DNA from: Todiramphus chloris collaris
Lineage: Eukaryota > Chordata > Aves > Coraciiformes > Alcedinidae
Direction of reading: 5' to 3'
NCBI GenBank assembly: GCA_025345505.1
Contig: JANVCC010000021.1
Span: 4,752,484-4,816,483 of the forward strand
Length of the DNA stretch: 64,000 bases
The translations under genes and the position numbers were made by a program. The notes beneath the pieces are model-generated. The model had not been told where the DNA came from and did no database searches. It saw only the letters and a list, made by a program, of their open reading frames with translations. This document shows positions 51,165-63,300 of this stretch, one piece after another (the stretch's first letter is position 1; each line of letters opens with the position of its first letter).

Positions 51165-51225
51165 AGTGAAGTGAAAGGCATGCCACATCCAAAAAGGTGA
51201 TGTATGACATGCTTTTCACTTCACT
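51165..51225 (+). ncRNA. Candidate miRNA-precursor-like hairpin
   Basis: The arm 51165-51182 pairs with 51208-51225 over 18 consecutive positions, with a single G-U wobble on the + strand. After a small asymmetric internal loop, five more pairs (51185-51189 with 51199-51203) close a nine-base loop. The length of 61 nt and the shape suit an animal pre-miRNA. On the - strand the wobble becomes an A-C mismatch, so the + strand is favoured. No known miRNA seed is recognised. It could also be the end product of a small inverted-repeat transposon or a chance inverted repeat. Confidence 0.25.
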
Positions 51226-52335
51226 AGGAGGGATAGAGGAACAAATAAACTACATGTTTCAAACGCCTCATCTTCCACTCACAATTTGCCTAAGTGATTT
51301 CCTTGCTATTGTTTTCCACAAGGTGCTCCAATCAGCAAATTGAATTTTAGTCTATTTACAAAATGAGACGTGTTGTCTGCTGTGCAGTTCTCACAGTGGA
51401 AAAATATGGATGAATAAAAGACAATAGAAATGAATGTGACTCCTGTTGTTGATGGAGTCTACAATGGAGTCCAAGCCCAAAGCTGAGCATTGCAGATCTG
51501 CATGAAGAACCTGGAGTTTTTGGAAGACTGCAGTATGGTTGCACATTGCAGGCACTGCTGGCATCAGAAAAATTTCTCAGTCTTCTGGCAAGAAGGCTGT
51601 GTTGCCTCAAGGGCTACTATGCCTGTGAACAGTTTCTTCACAAATTCATTCACTGTTCCCCTTACCAACAACCTACACTTCCTCCCCACTCTCCTCATCA
51701 CATTTTACATACTTTTTATTGATGCTGCTGTTATTCTATGAAAAGCAATTTAGTTATCTTCAGCACCTTAGATATTTTGTTAACTTTCCCCAAAATATTG
51801 TGTAAAGCTATATCCGTAATTGAATAATCTAGGTTTCACTTGAGGGGGCCAGAAAGAGCTGGTTTGTTTATAAAGCCTTCATGAAATATATATACTTACT
51901 GTGGATAAAGAGCTATGATTTGGAAGCTGCAGGAACCCAGTTGTGATCCCTGGTTCGTGTGCTCTGTTTGGTAACTGCCTTGCTGTTTGCAGCAGCATAT
52001 TAATTCTGAAAATGATATACTGCTTTAGAGTCAAAGGAAGTTATAAAATGAGCCGGAAATATAGAAGCTCTAATATCCTCATAATAAATGTTTCACACTG
52101 GATTCCATTATAAGTATCATATTCACTCTTATGGCTTTGCACAGGAAAAAATTCATGATTACTGCCAGGGTACAAGGAGAAAACTTTCTGGCAAATATGC
52201 AGGCCATTTATCAAAGCATACTTATGGTATGGAGGATAACAAAACTATGCCAGAACACTGGTCTGACTAAAGCTCTAAATAATGATTACAAAAAGTTTTA
52301 TTTAAAAAAAAAACAAAAAAACCCCACACCTGACT

Positions 52336-52380
52336 TTCAATTCAAATTCAAAGAATTCAAATTCAATTCAAAGAATTTTT
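52336..52380. repeat. Short 'ttcaaa/ttcaattcaaa' tandem repeat
   Basis: About 45 bp built from variants of 'aattcaaa' with two larger copies ending in 'aaagaatt'. Local slippage product. Confidence 0.8.
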
Positions 52381-53663
52381 GAAAAGTATTATCCTACAGG
52401 TAGGTTTTCCTAGATAGTTACTTAGACCAACAACCTGGGTGTGCTCTTTGTGGGGGGGGATTTATTTCGCCAAACACTAGAGATTTCAACCTGGGCTCTC
52501 TTTAAGCACAATAAAAAGAATTAGGAACACAGAATGTGCAAATCATCTAATCCCAAATTAGCCATCTATAATAAATGAGATGACTCACCAAACCCATCTG
52601 TAATCTGGGTATCTAGATCAATTCAATGGGAATGCAACCCCCAAAAGAGTATAAGCTGAGACTACCTTCTGTACCAGAGCTGAGCTTAGTGTTCATTGGG
52701 ATGGAGAACTGCCATGCCCAGGGGGCCTTTCCTCACCACAGTGCAATTCAGCCTACAATACAGGTTGTCTGTCATCTCTACATTTTTCTCCTTTCATCAT
52801 TGTAAAATTTCTATGCACCTGCACTTCAAATATCTAATGATCGCTTATGGCCAAATACCCTCAGTGCAACAGGTGTCAGGAGCACCTCGTATGTTGTTGG
52901 GAAATTCCAACAGGCAGCTAAAAAGAGTAAGGAGCATATATGAGGTACAAAGAGTCTTTTACCTTGGGAGCAATCAGTACTAGAAAGTTTGAAGTTACCA
53001 GAGCTGTGTCTTTCACTGCCTTTCTCACACCCACAGGCTAGGAAATAACTAGTAGCATTGGCAATGCTCCTCAAAAATGCTGGCTGACTAGTGATGATTT
53101 CAGTGTTTTCAAAATCAGTATCAGCTTAATGAGTGTCCAATTTCTGTATTTACATCTGGTAACTATTTAACAAAGCCTGTATTCAATCACAGAATTAAAT
53201 CTCCCTGCTGTAGGCAAATACATTTTAGGCATTTCAGGTAGGATTCATAGACCCATCTGTAGCCATCTAGAGCACATGCAACCTTATTGTATAGCAACTA
53301 TCCTCCTCCATCTAGGAATGGAAGGAGAGAGAGAAAGAGATTTTTAGTGCTTGATTTGTTACCCTAGAAAACCATCTTCATATGGGATGAATTGCCTTCA
53401 TGTCATTGATGGTAAAAGGGACTTGGATACTCACTTCAAGTGGTGCCTGAAGCTGGCCACAAAACAGAGGCTGGTGTCAGAGAAGATGAATCCCACCCCC
53501 AAAGTGCTAATGACCTCTCAAAAACCTGTAGAAAACAAAGGATTCCCATGGAAGATTATATTGTTCCCTGGAGCTAGTTCCTCATTGAAAATGAAGCATC
53601 ATGTTCTGACCAAATTTATTTTTTTTTCTCACTGTGTCCAAACCTACTAATTTTCATGCAAAT

Positions 53664-53683
53664 ATAACCTTGATCAAGGTTAT
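53664..53683. other. Perfect 20-bp palindrome
   Basis: ATAACCTTGATCAAGGTTAT equals its own reverse complement. Flanking bases break the symmetry. About 0.06 perfect palindromes of this length would be expected in a random 64-kb sequence, so it stands out, although its role is unknown. Confidence 0.9.
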
Positions 53684-56600
53684 TATTAACCTGTGTAACC
53701 CATGTTAGTAGTGGTTGAAAAAGTTAGCCTAACCTAATCACCTCAACTTTCAGAAACATCCATTTTTTAATTTTTTTTTCCTTAATTCTCAAATTTCATG
53801 CTTTCATCATTGTACCATTTTCACATTTTATTTCTTCATTTACAGCCCTTTTCTCGTTTGCATTTTCTCTCTTCCATGCAACAGAGAAGTTTCTCATTTA
53901 CAAGATGACACCTGTGGTTTTGAATAGCACCTTTTAATATAAGTTATATGAATGAGATGTGCTGCATGATATTTTAGTGTACCTTACACAATAATTGACC
54001 TCACATAGATTATCAGTTATTCATGGCCCCTTGCCTTAAAAAGGGACCTAAACAGCCAATCACAATTTAAAGGCATATTATTCTGCCTTAAACACATTTA
54101 TTCACAGTACCTTTCACAAGTTATTGGCCATTTTCTTTCCCAGAATTAAGGATTATTGAAGCTTGTGCAACGAGAACTTTGTTCTTCATAACTCATCCTC
54201 TTACTTGCTTATGCAATGAAGCAGTATAATGTGCAGATAGTTGCTTTAGAGGACTTATGACTTCACTAGCTGTACAAAGACGAGGACAAAGACAAGTCAA
54301 GAGGAAGGAAAACATTTATAATATAATGAGAAGGTAAATCAACTTACATTTGCTGCAAATAGGTTGATGGAAAATATCACTAATGTTCCCTTTTAGCTGT
54401 GAAGAGGAGGTGCTTCTGCCAATCCTTTTTTTGATTATAAAACAGTACTTTATGTGGTCTTTTCTTTGGGATTGAAGAGCCCAGACTTTACATACCTAAT
54501 TTCTGATCTTTAGACAAATGCTTGAAGTTTTAAAAAAAACACAGGGTAGGGAGTGGATCTCATGAGAGTTCCTCTCCTTATAGCTGTGGTGGGCTCCACC
54601 ACTAGTTTGGGGGTTTGGGGGCTGAAAAACTGCCCAGACCCTTTGCTAAGGTAGCTGGAGTTATGTGCATCACTGTTTTGCATCCTAGTTTCCTAATGTA
54701 AGAGAGAAGTAATGCCATCTACCTATGGGAGTGTCCAGGGTGGCAAATGAGGTGTGAAGCAAGAGATTACACTCTGGAAATGATCCTTTCTGGTTCAAAA
54801 ATCATGTTGGTTCACCACCAGAATATTTCTGAGAGCTGTCAGCTAACAAAAGCACAAGGAATTGCAGTGCCCATTGATATGTTCAGGGTTTAACACTCAG
54901 TGTGCTTACTAATTTCATCCTATTTACTCCGTCGTGTTTGTGGGATCTTCCATGCAGGCATTTTTTAGAATGCTTTGACATCTGCAAAAGGAAAGTAGCG
55001 AGAATTGCTGATTATTATTGTTACTGATGGAAGATTGCAATAAGCTTCAGCAATTTTTGGATCAAAGCTTGAATTACTGAATATGCTTTAAAGACTTTTT
55101 TACTCTCTCTGTTTATAAGAAGTATATGTGTGCATACATAAACACCACAAAGAGAAAGGTATGAACTGAAGCCTGAACAAAACTAACAACTTCTCGTTAT
55201 GTATATCTCATATCCTTGGCTGTTTTTGTTTAAATGACCCTTATGTGGTAGGATAAGAAAGAACAATATATGATTAATTTCTATTCGGAAGCCTTGTTTG
55301 AAAGGTGCTTTATTTGCATTAGCATTCATAATTACTTAATGACAAATCAGATATGGTTCATTGCTAGTAAGTGTAGAAACATGTTGTCTGAAGGATGTAG
55401 TTTAATTAGTATACTCCTAAAAACATGTCCCTCATGACCATTGGATGTAATCATTATTTTATGTATTTAACTGTGAAATTTATGTTTACTCAGCAGGCTA
55501 CAGATGATCTTTTTTTTTTTTTTTTTTCCCAAGCTATGTAATGCAATATATTTAGACTTTAAAGAAACCCACAAAATATCCCCAATAGCAGGTACTAAAT
55601 AAATAAAAAAAAAAAAAAAAATTAAAACAACTATTATTGCAATGAAGCAAATATTTAAAAAAAAAAAGTATATAACCAACAAAATATTGCATCCATAAAA
55701 CATAACAGGAGGAATAAATACGTGGGGAAGCTCATTTTAATTCCTCAGTTAATATCTTAGACAGAGGAGATGCACATTCTCCTAGATCAATGAGACAATT
55801 TGGGCATTCTTTTATTGTTGATTAGTGAATCTGAAAATGACCTCATTTCAAGGGCATCGAGCAATATCTTTCTCTGTGCTGGTATAACAAGTGTATACTG
55901 AGAACACTTTCTCTACCGAGGCTGCTGTAGAATCTGAGGATGCCCTTCCTTTGGTGACACAGAGGAGAGTGACAGCGACAGCGATCAAAAATTATCAGGA
56001 CTTTGTGAAAAGGTCTCTAAAAGTCACATTGACTCTTTTATAGTAATATCATTTTTTCCTAAATCTCCCCCTGGAAAAGGGAGTCCTTCTTCACTGAACA
56101 TTTCCAGTGGGCTGTGGGAAACCAGTTATGGAGTCAGATGTTACTCAAGCTATACAGGGAAATTGGTCTCACTTTCACCTGCAAAGAGGCTGCAATTAAA
56201 AGAGATAATAATTTTCCTCCAGTTCTCTTCAATGCATATTTCTAGGTTAGGAATATTTTTAGTATACATACTATAATTCTTAGGATTTTAGTGTACAACT
56301 ATTCATATTTTAGGATACATAAAGCTTTCTACTTTACTATTTCTGATTCTGATTCTTCACTGGCTTTAGGCTAGGACTGTCGACTTAGAGATAGGTGCCT
56401 TTTGCCCCTGTTAAGTACCAAACCCTCAGGTTTTAAAGCTTTTCCATTTATCAGGGTCTGCCTGTATTACTAGGCATAGGCATCCTAAAGGAATTATGGG
56501 TGTCTCTGCTTCTGCTACCCCTGCTTCCCCACCACGCACTCACAATATCTGTCTCTGCAGTACAGTGCCTCTGGTGATCTCCACCTTCTTATTATCACTT

Positions 56601-56909
56601 GCTGAGAGGAAACTTGGGTGCTGGGCAGGGGTGAGAAGAATGTGCATTCTGCCTGAATATCATCTAGAATTGGTATATCTGTGTGCCCCCTGACAAGTTA
56701 TATGATATGAAAAGAGAGAAACGTGGCTCGTCTCTTTTGCAGATTTTCACTGGGGCTGTGTCTACGCTTGGCATTACGAAGAGAAGCTCATGAGATTACA
56801 TTAAAAAATAAGTAATAAATTTTCCCATTAATCTTGGGTGGCAATGAAGAAAATGGTCAACTTTTGAAGCAATAGTGGTGTAAATATGACAGGATGCTTT
56901 AGTACTTAC

Positions 56910-57033
56910 TTGATCTGCGATGGCTTGGTTTAGCAGCATTTGCTGGAGGATGCTGAATGCTTTTCTTTCCCACTCTCCATGCAGGCTCTGCATCCATTCC
57001 TGTTCTCTCAGAGGACATATTTGTTTTCCCAGA
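56910..57033 (-). CDS. Candidate - strand exon
   Basis: On the - strand the segment ends at a strong donor 'gatcaa|gtaagtac' (GT at + 56908-56909) and starts after 'ctactaatgtag'. It is open for one nucleotide plus 41 codons, leaving in phase 0. The inferred peptide has a mixed, soluble, helix-prone character (for example 'EWERKAFSILQQMLLNQ'), unlike the AT-driven frames elsewhere. The acceptor lacks a clear pyrimidine tract, which counts against it. No family is recognised. It may be a real exon of an unannotated gene, a pseudoexon or chance. Confidence 0.2.
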
Positions 57034-59337
57034 CTACATTAGTAGTTTGGACCATGGCAAAAATATATGTGTTTTCTAATGCCAGCAAGCAAGCAAACGT
57101 GATAAATGAAATATAAATTAAAACTAATGCAAGGGTCCCTTCAAAATCACACCAACCGAAAAATGTAGAGCAGTCATAATCCAAAATAAAAGACGGTTGT
57201 TTTCTGTTTTGTTTTGTTTTTTCTTTGCAGTGTTCAGGAAATGTGTCCTTTTGCTTTGCCTTTTATGATATGTACCTGCAGTATCACGTAACAAAATAGG
57301 GCATCCTACTCAAATCTCCACAAGGAAAAATCTGTAGAGAAGGACACAGGGGCATTATCTGAAGGACACTTCCTTTCATGATGAAAACAGAATTTAATAT
57401 GCAAGAAAGTGCATTTCCCTAACTGAAAAACAGATTGAATAGCTGAAGCAGGGGTGTGTGGATGAAGACTGTATCTAGGAATGTACAGAGAGCCTGTTGA
57501 AGGGGTGGAGGGCAGGTGGTATGAATTGGCAAGATTGTTGGGTGTGGGCTGTTAGAAATCTGTATGGGGAGTAGTCATGAGGGAGACAAGAAGTGTTGTT
57601 CACACCACAGAAAACTTTTTGAGGTAGAGGATGAATATCATGAAGATTCAGAGAAATATTTTGCCATAAAACTTTGTGCTTTTATCTCAGTACTCAAGAC
57701 ATTTTCACGTTCATTTGTTTCCAGTTTTCTTATTTATCTAAAAAAAAAACCAAAAAACAAAACCCCAAAACCCTCCAAACAAACAAACAAAAAAACCCCT
57801 TTAACTTGTGCTCTGTTTTTAGGAAAAAAATGCAGAGAAAAATATCAAAAAAATAATGTAAAAAATAGAAAATAAATGTTTTTTTTTTTTTTTTAAAGAA
57901 GTGAAGGAGTAGTGATCATCCCACACAGCAGGAAATGTACATTGAAACTAAAACAAGTGTACATCTCATACGAGTTCAACAAGTCCAAGTCTTTAATGAA
58001 AAAGCATCAGCTGCCTTGCCATGGAAAATTTCCTGTTGTTAGAACTGCAGGTTGTTTGTGTTATTTAAAGAAAAAAAAAAAATCTTTTTTTTTTTTTTTT
58101 GATTTCTCATATGTTACTAACAATAAAGGAAATATTTTAAAAACAACAAGCAAAGTCAAATTAACACAATAACACACAGCTTTATCCCACACATGCATGC
58201 ATTGCAAGGAACAGTAAAAGAGATATTGGTAACACATAAAAAATCAGAACTCTTTATTAATACCATCTTACCTGTTCGGTGATGTAATTGTACTGAAGAG
58301 AAAAATGTGTTTAAGAGAAAGAACTGTACTTATTACTATACTGAATATGAAATGGCAAACTTCTAAGACAAATTACCAAAACAATGAAGGCATTGCATAA
58401 ATGAGAACATTTTTATCAATATTGCTGGATAACAAATACTCTGTCCAATTGACCAAAATCTGTTATATGACCAATAACATTTGCAAAGGAAACCTATGTA
58501 ATTTTAGTCAGTACGCCTTTTATTTGGTGAAAACGTGAAATCTTGCAAAACTTCCATCAATGGGATATTCTGCTTTGCTTCATCAGAGGTGCCTGGTCTA
58601 AAAATGGTCTCCCTGAAACTGAAAATTATCCACTCCACAGATTTCAGCCTCTGTCAACACTGAAAGATAACTGATGGCAAGGACATCTGTTTTATGAAGC
58701 AGATGTGGCTCTTGGTTGTCAGTGATAGTCCTGCCACTGGCATGTAATTCCATGAGCCTCAGGAACATAAAGGAATTGCACTTCTGCTACTACTGTTAAG
58801 AGAATAAGCTTATATCAATGTAAAAACAATACAGAAGCATAGAGACTGGGTTGTCAGTTAAATAAGAAGTCTGTCTAGCCTTGCCTTTGGCAGTGGCCAA
58901 TAGCAGATCCAACAGGGAAATAGCAAAAATGATGCTTCTGCTCCTAGGTCTCCCTACATGCAGCAACTTGCCTTATGAGTATCTCCTGAGAGACTGTATT
59001 TGCAACTTTTATTTAATGGCCCTTCATGGACTCTTCCACCATGAAATTAAATGCTATTAATTTCATTATGATGTTAATACCTGTTACACAAGTAGTATGA
59101 CACACCATGTGTTCTTCTTTCTTTTGGACACCTCAAGCAACAAGCTCAATTATTCACGTTGTTTCCTGTGCAGCAATAAATCCAGAAAGGCAAATACTTA
59201 TAGACTTTAGTGGGACCCAGATGAGATCCAGCAGCTTTCACAGTTGTTCATTCAGATAGGGCTTTAGATGGAAAATATCATGATGGGAAGGCTTTATATA
59301 GTTGTAGATTTCCTAGCACAGTGAGAGTAAGTAGCAT
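57034..59337. other. Noncoding DNA with A-rich tracts
   Basis: No gene recognised. Contains an A-rich stretch with CC interruptions at 57740-57800, poly-T at 57880-57896 and an A12-TC-T16 inverted homopolymer at 58071-58100. Confidence 0.55.
58071..58100. repeat. A12-TC-T16 inverted homopolymer
   Basis: Twelve A directly followed by TC and sixteen T, able to fold into a simple A-T hairpin. Possibly two poly-A tails in opposite orientation or plain slippage. Confidence 0.9.
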
Positions 59338-59396
59338 AGAATTGAATCATAGAATTGTCAGGGTTGGAAGGGACCTTAAACATCATCTAGTTCCAA
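59338..59396 (-). mobile_element. Very short CR1 LINE 3' stub
   Basis: 'gaattgaatcatagaattgtcagggttggaagg' in pieces, followed by 'gaccttaaacatcatctagttcc', is close to the avian CR1 terminal sequence and to the copy at 266, so the insertion looks young. It breaks off after about 55-60 bp, making it an extreme 5' truncation. It lies just upstream (on the + strand) of a much older CR1-like fragment. Confidence 0.85.
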
Positions 59397-59599
59397 ACAT
59401 GTTCCAAGCATGAACAACCTCTTCTTGTGATTACACTGTGCCTTGGTTTGTAAGAACTGATTTCCCTTCCTAAGTTGTTCTACCTAGTTCCAGTGTAGAT
59501 GCTATTTTTAATAACATAATTGCTTTATCTTTCTTGAAACTTTCCAAGCAGCCCTCAATTATTATTCAATAATAACATATGGTGGTCGGTTCAACAGGC

Positions 59600-60015
59600 T
59601 AATTATATGATGCAATGCCATAAAAAGTATTTAATTTTATCACTTCTGCATTTGTTGCCTTTTCCTTTCACTGAATGCCCTCTGTGTCTTACTGTAGAGC
59701 AGAGTAGTGAGGACTACCCACTGCTTTTCTCTGTACCACTCATTATTATATATGTCATCTCTTATTCTTTTTACTTCACACTAAATAATCTTAATCTTTT
59801 CAGTTTCTTTTCATATGAACACTCCCTATCCAACTAATATGTATTTTCTGCCCTTTTTCAGACCTTTCTTCTTCTACTGTATCTTTGTGAAATGTGACTG
59901 AAACCCGGTAGAGTATTCAACATGAGGATGTAACCTCCATTTATAGAATGACATTATAATAATTCCTGTATTAGTCTCCATCCCCTTCTTAATATAGCCT
60001 AACATCTGAGAACCT
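59600..60015 (-). mobile_element. Ancient CR1/L3-like LINE relic
   Basis: The + strand shows the ordered antisense hallmarks of an old amniote CR1/L3-type pol end: 'aaataatcttaatcttttcagtttcttttcatatgaa', 'cttctactgtatctttgtgaaatgtgactgaaa', 'agtattcaacatgaggatgtaacctccatttatagaatgacattataata' and 'cttcttaatatagcctaacatctga'. Frames are broken by many changes. Such copies usually predate the bird radiation. Edges are approximate; 59397-59600 may belong to it but is too diverged to say. Confidence 0.75.
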
Positions 60016-60214
60016 TATCAAAAAGTGAAATGTGAAGCAATTAAATCTGCAATATGTAAATCTGAATCTGACAGGCCTATAAGGAAGACATTCTTTATGT
60101 ACAAAAAGTAAAACTCTCTCTGAATTAAGGGAACAAACAAAAGATGATGCATGGGAAGTGATAAAGAGGATTAATAACAAGAAATGTCTGTAAGACCTTC
60201 ATCACAAAATCCAT

Positions 60215-60345
60215 GAGCTAAATTCTGCTCTCTATTACAACCCCAATGGATACTATGAACATTAGTAACCTGCAATTATGTTGTATAAAGGCTGCTGAGT
60301 CGCATTGTAATTAACATCCTTTAGGGTGACCACAGTAATTTTAAA
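60215..60345. repeat. Possible ancient palindromic interspersed repeat fragment
   Basis: 'gagctaaattctgctctctattacaaccccaatgg' and 'gctgctgagtcgcattgtaattaac' resemble the 'aaattctgctctcagttacacc...atgg' form of the amniote repeat also suspected at 22836 and 24385. Confidence 0.35.
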
Positions 60346-63300
60346 TGTTATCATTGAATATACAAATGAAAGTGGAAGGTGTTGAATATTCTATAGCGAA
60401 GTTGAAGCTGATGTCGGTTTTATATTTTCTTTTCTCATACCACATTGTGATAAGCAGGGCCCCCACAGAAGGGTTTCTTCCTTACAGAAGTGCAGTCAGC
60501 TACAATCTGAATATTTTCCAAATTGTTTTTTCCAGTCCTGTCCAGATTTACTAAAAATTACCAGCCATAGATTTTGAAATTAAAATGTCAATGATAAATA
60601 TTGTTGTAATTACAGAATCAACCCCTACTTGCACTACTCAAGTGGAGACTGCTTTGACTCTAGTAAAACTAAGAGAGGCCTCAAAGCTGATGTAAAACTG
60701 CATCTTCCTGCAGTGCTGCCTGCTAGCAGGAGTTGCCAGAAGACTCACCCCAGTGGGTTTAGAGGAGAGAGACTGCAGTCCACTTATACCATCTTTTCTT
60801 CCTACGGGGATTCACTGTTCTGGAAAAAACACCATTCCTGGTTTGGAAACAATGGCTTTCCTTTGCCCTCATCAAGTTATAAGGTGAAACTCATGAAAGT
60901 ACATTGTGAGAATAAGATGTTCATTGCTGGTGAGTTACATGGTTGCAGTTCAAAGCCTTGGAGAAAGGTTTCAGTGGCTGAAAATAAGAAAGTCAAGTGC
61001 TGAAGGCCAAAGGTTACAGGAAATGAGGAATTATATCTATAAGGTTTAGCTAATCCCTTGTACTTCACCCGGAAACATTTATGATCCTCAGAAAGGGCCC
61101 AGTTATCCACAAATGTCTGGGTTTGATGTTGTCATGAATGGTGTTTAAACAGCCATCAGTGATTGTTTGAACATATGTAAGGCTTTTCTGGTCACTTCTG
61201 AGCTCTTTAGTGGTCTTAAAAGCATATCAGTGATAGTTATATAAGAAAATCCCATAAACCAAAAAGATATATGTGTCTATTAGACTAATTCTGCCTAAAA
61301 ACCAAAAGTCTTCACAGTTTTCCCAAAAGTAATATGAGGACCTGTGGATTACTTTTTCACTGGTCTTCTTTATACTGTCACTCTTTTTATTTTTCTTCTA
61401 CTTATTTGTATTTTTCATGTTTCTCTTATGTGAACTTAGAGCTGGTGCTCTTGGAGACCACTGCTGTGCTGTAGTGAAAAACCTGCTTCTCAGCTCTGTG
61501 CTCTGCAGCACTGAAGGCTTCTGCAGCTCCATGAATGGCTTGAATCTCAGCCCTTATACCAAAGCAAAGTTTTTTAAGGTAATCTGAATTGTACTATGGA
61601 CATTTTTTGACTCCTTGTTAGCCCTGGGTTTCATTCTGCTATACGTACATGGAAAAGAAAAAACTTTCTTCAATATAAAAATATAGCAGCTGGTTAACTG
61701 CTTGAGAGAGAAAAGCACTGCTGCAAAAGAAATGAAGTGAATATTTTATCTAATTGAAACATGAGAGAGAATTCTTCTGGTAGGCAAATAATATTTTTCC
61801 AAGAGGGATTTTGGCAGTGACACTGTCTAAAATTTCCAAACTTATGAGAAATTTCATAGGACCTATAATGTCTTCAAGCTGTCATAAAGGCCTCTTTCCT
61901 AGTATTGTTCCAAATATAGAAGCTACTTGGACAGACTAAAGATTAAATGTATTTCCCAGATGTATATGAAATAAGGTTTTTATCCAAGCAACGTCTTTAA
62001 ACATGCAAGTGCATTAAGCTGAAATGTGTGAATAGGTCATTTGAAGTAGGACATTTCACATGTAACTGTGGTGGAAGACTGAAGTTCTGGACTGTAGATA
62101 GCTCTGCTTCTTCCTTTTTCAGGTAAATAGAAAGAAATCTTATTCATGCCATGTTATTTGGTACCATAAAAAAAAAAAAATAAAAAGAAGAAAAGGAGTT
62201 TCTAAGTACAAATACATAAATGTTTATATTTTATTTGCTTAAAAATTATTCCTTCAGCTTCAATTGCAGGAATATGCCTTATAGCCTTTGAATAAAACTG
62301 CTGACATTTTGGATTGATAACTCTTTAAATTAATGATACATTTAAATAAATAGCTAAATTGCAATGGAATTTTATGTTACATCTACATTAATAATACCAA
62401 ATGAATTAGTCATGATTAATGTTATAAAGAATATCAAATGAATTAATAATGATTGGTCACTTATAGCAAAATGGGCAACACTTTATAATAAGTGGCAAAT
62501 CATTCTTACTTCCTTTGGTATTTCTTGCAATAATTTTAATCATGATGAATTCTTTTGGTATTCAGGTGCATATAATACAAGATTCCATAGGAAGTCCATT
62601 GCAATTTAACATAATCTTACTGAAATGATTTATTTAAAGCCTGGCTGTATATATGGGGACAGATCCAGGATGAACTTAGGCGTCTGGGGGTTTGTTTATG
62701 TGGCATAATGTAACTGTCATGGTTTGTCCCTCAGAGTCATGGATGCTTGTGCAGAAGTGGGTAGGTGAATGCAAAAGTGGGTGAGTCAGACTCAGTGGGT
62801 TTGCACAGGTGACTGAGCAAGCCTGTTCATGATAAATACCTTTTACCAAATCAAGCTTCCATTTAAAACTCACCTAGCTAATGTCCCTTTAAGGTTTTAG
62901 TGTTTTAAACATATATATAAGTTAATAATTAATAGCAATAATTTATTCCAGTGTTAAGGTCATATCTGGTATGCAGTGACAGTGTCATAATGTCAATTCC
63001 CACATTAGGGAACTCTGTTTCTTAGGATCTCTCATATTCTTGTAGAAAATAATCCCACTGCTGAGAGATGATTTTTGCAGATACCTGGTTTGTGTTCTTG
63101 ATCCTGTCTGTGGTGAGCAGGCAAAATGCAAAGCCAGCGAAACAAAGCTTGGGTAGACTTAAGGGGGAAGTAGACTTAAAGGATGTTTTACTTGTGATAA
63201 CAGAAAGGAAAAGAAGAAAGCGTGTGCAAAACTATAGGTGGCTGTATGCCACTAAGCCTCCATGTATGCACAAATGCACTGACAAATGTTACACTTTGCA

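Larger units (their letters stand above)
51226..56909. other. Unique noncoding DNA
   Basis: No gene seen. Holds a short degenerate repeat of 'ttcaaa' units at 52336-52380, the 20-bp perfect palindrome at 53664-53683, poly-T at 55511-55527 and poly-A at 55605-55621. The segment 55300-55400 ('ttatttgcattagcattcataattacttaatgac') has POU- and homeodomain-like cores in unique DNA. Open frames up to 99 codons lack recognisable content. Confidence 0.5.

Noticed and set aside
60629..61003. 124-codon open frame with nearby acceptor and 'ctg|gtgagt' donor
   Set aside because: It begins at TTG. The acceptor at 60615 and donor at 60929 are plausible, but there is only one segment and no partner exon, so it was not promoted.
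62716..62745. 'tgtcatggtttgtcc' resembling the start of some bird ERV LTRs
   Set aside because: Only about 15 bases are similar and no LTR end, polyadenylation signal, target duplication or second LTR follows.
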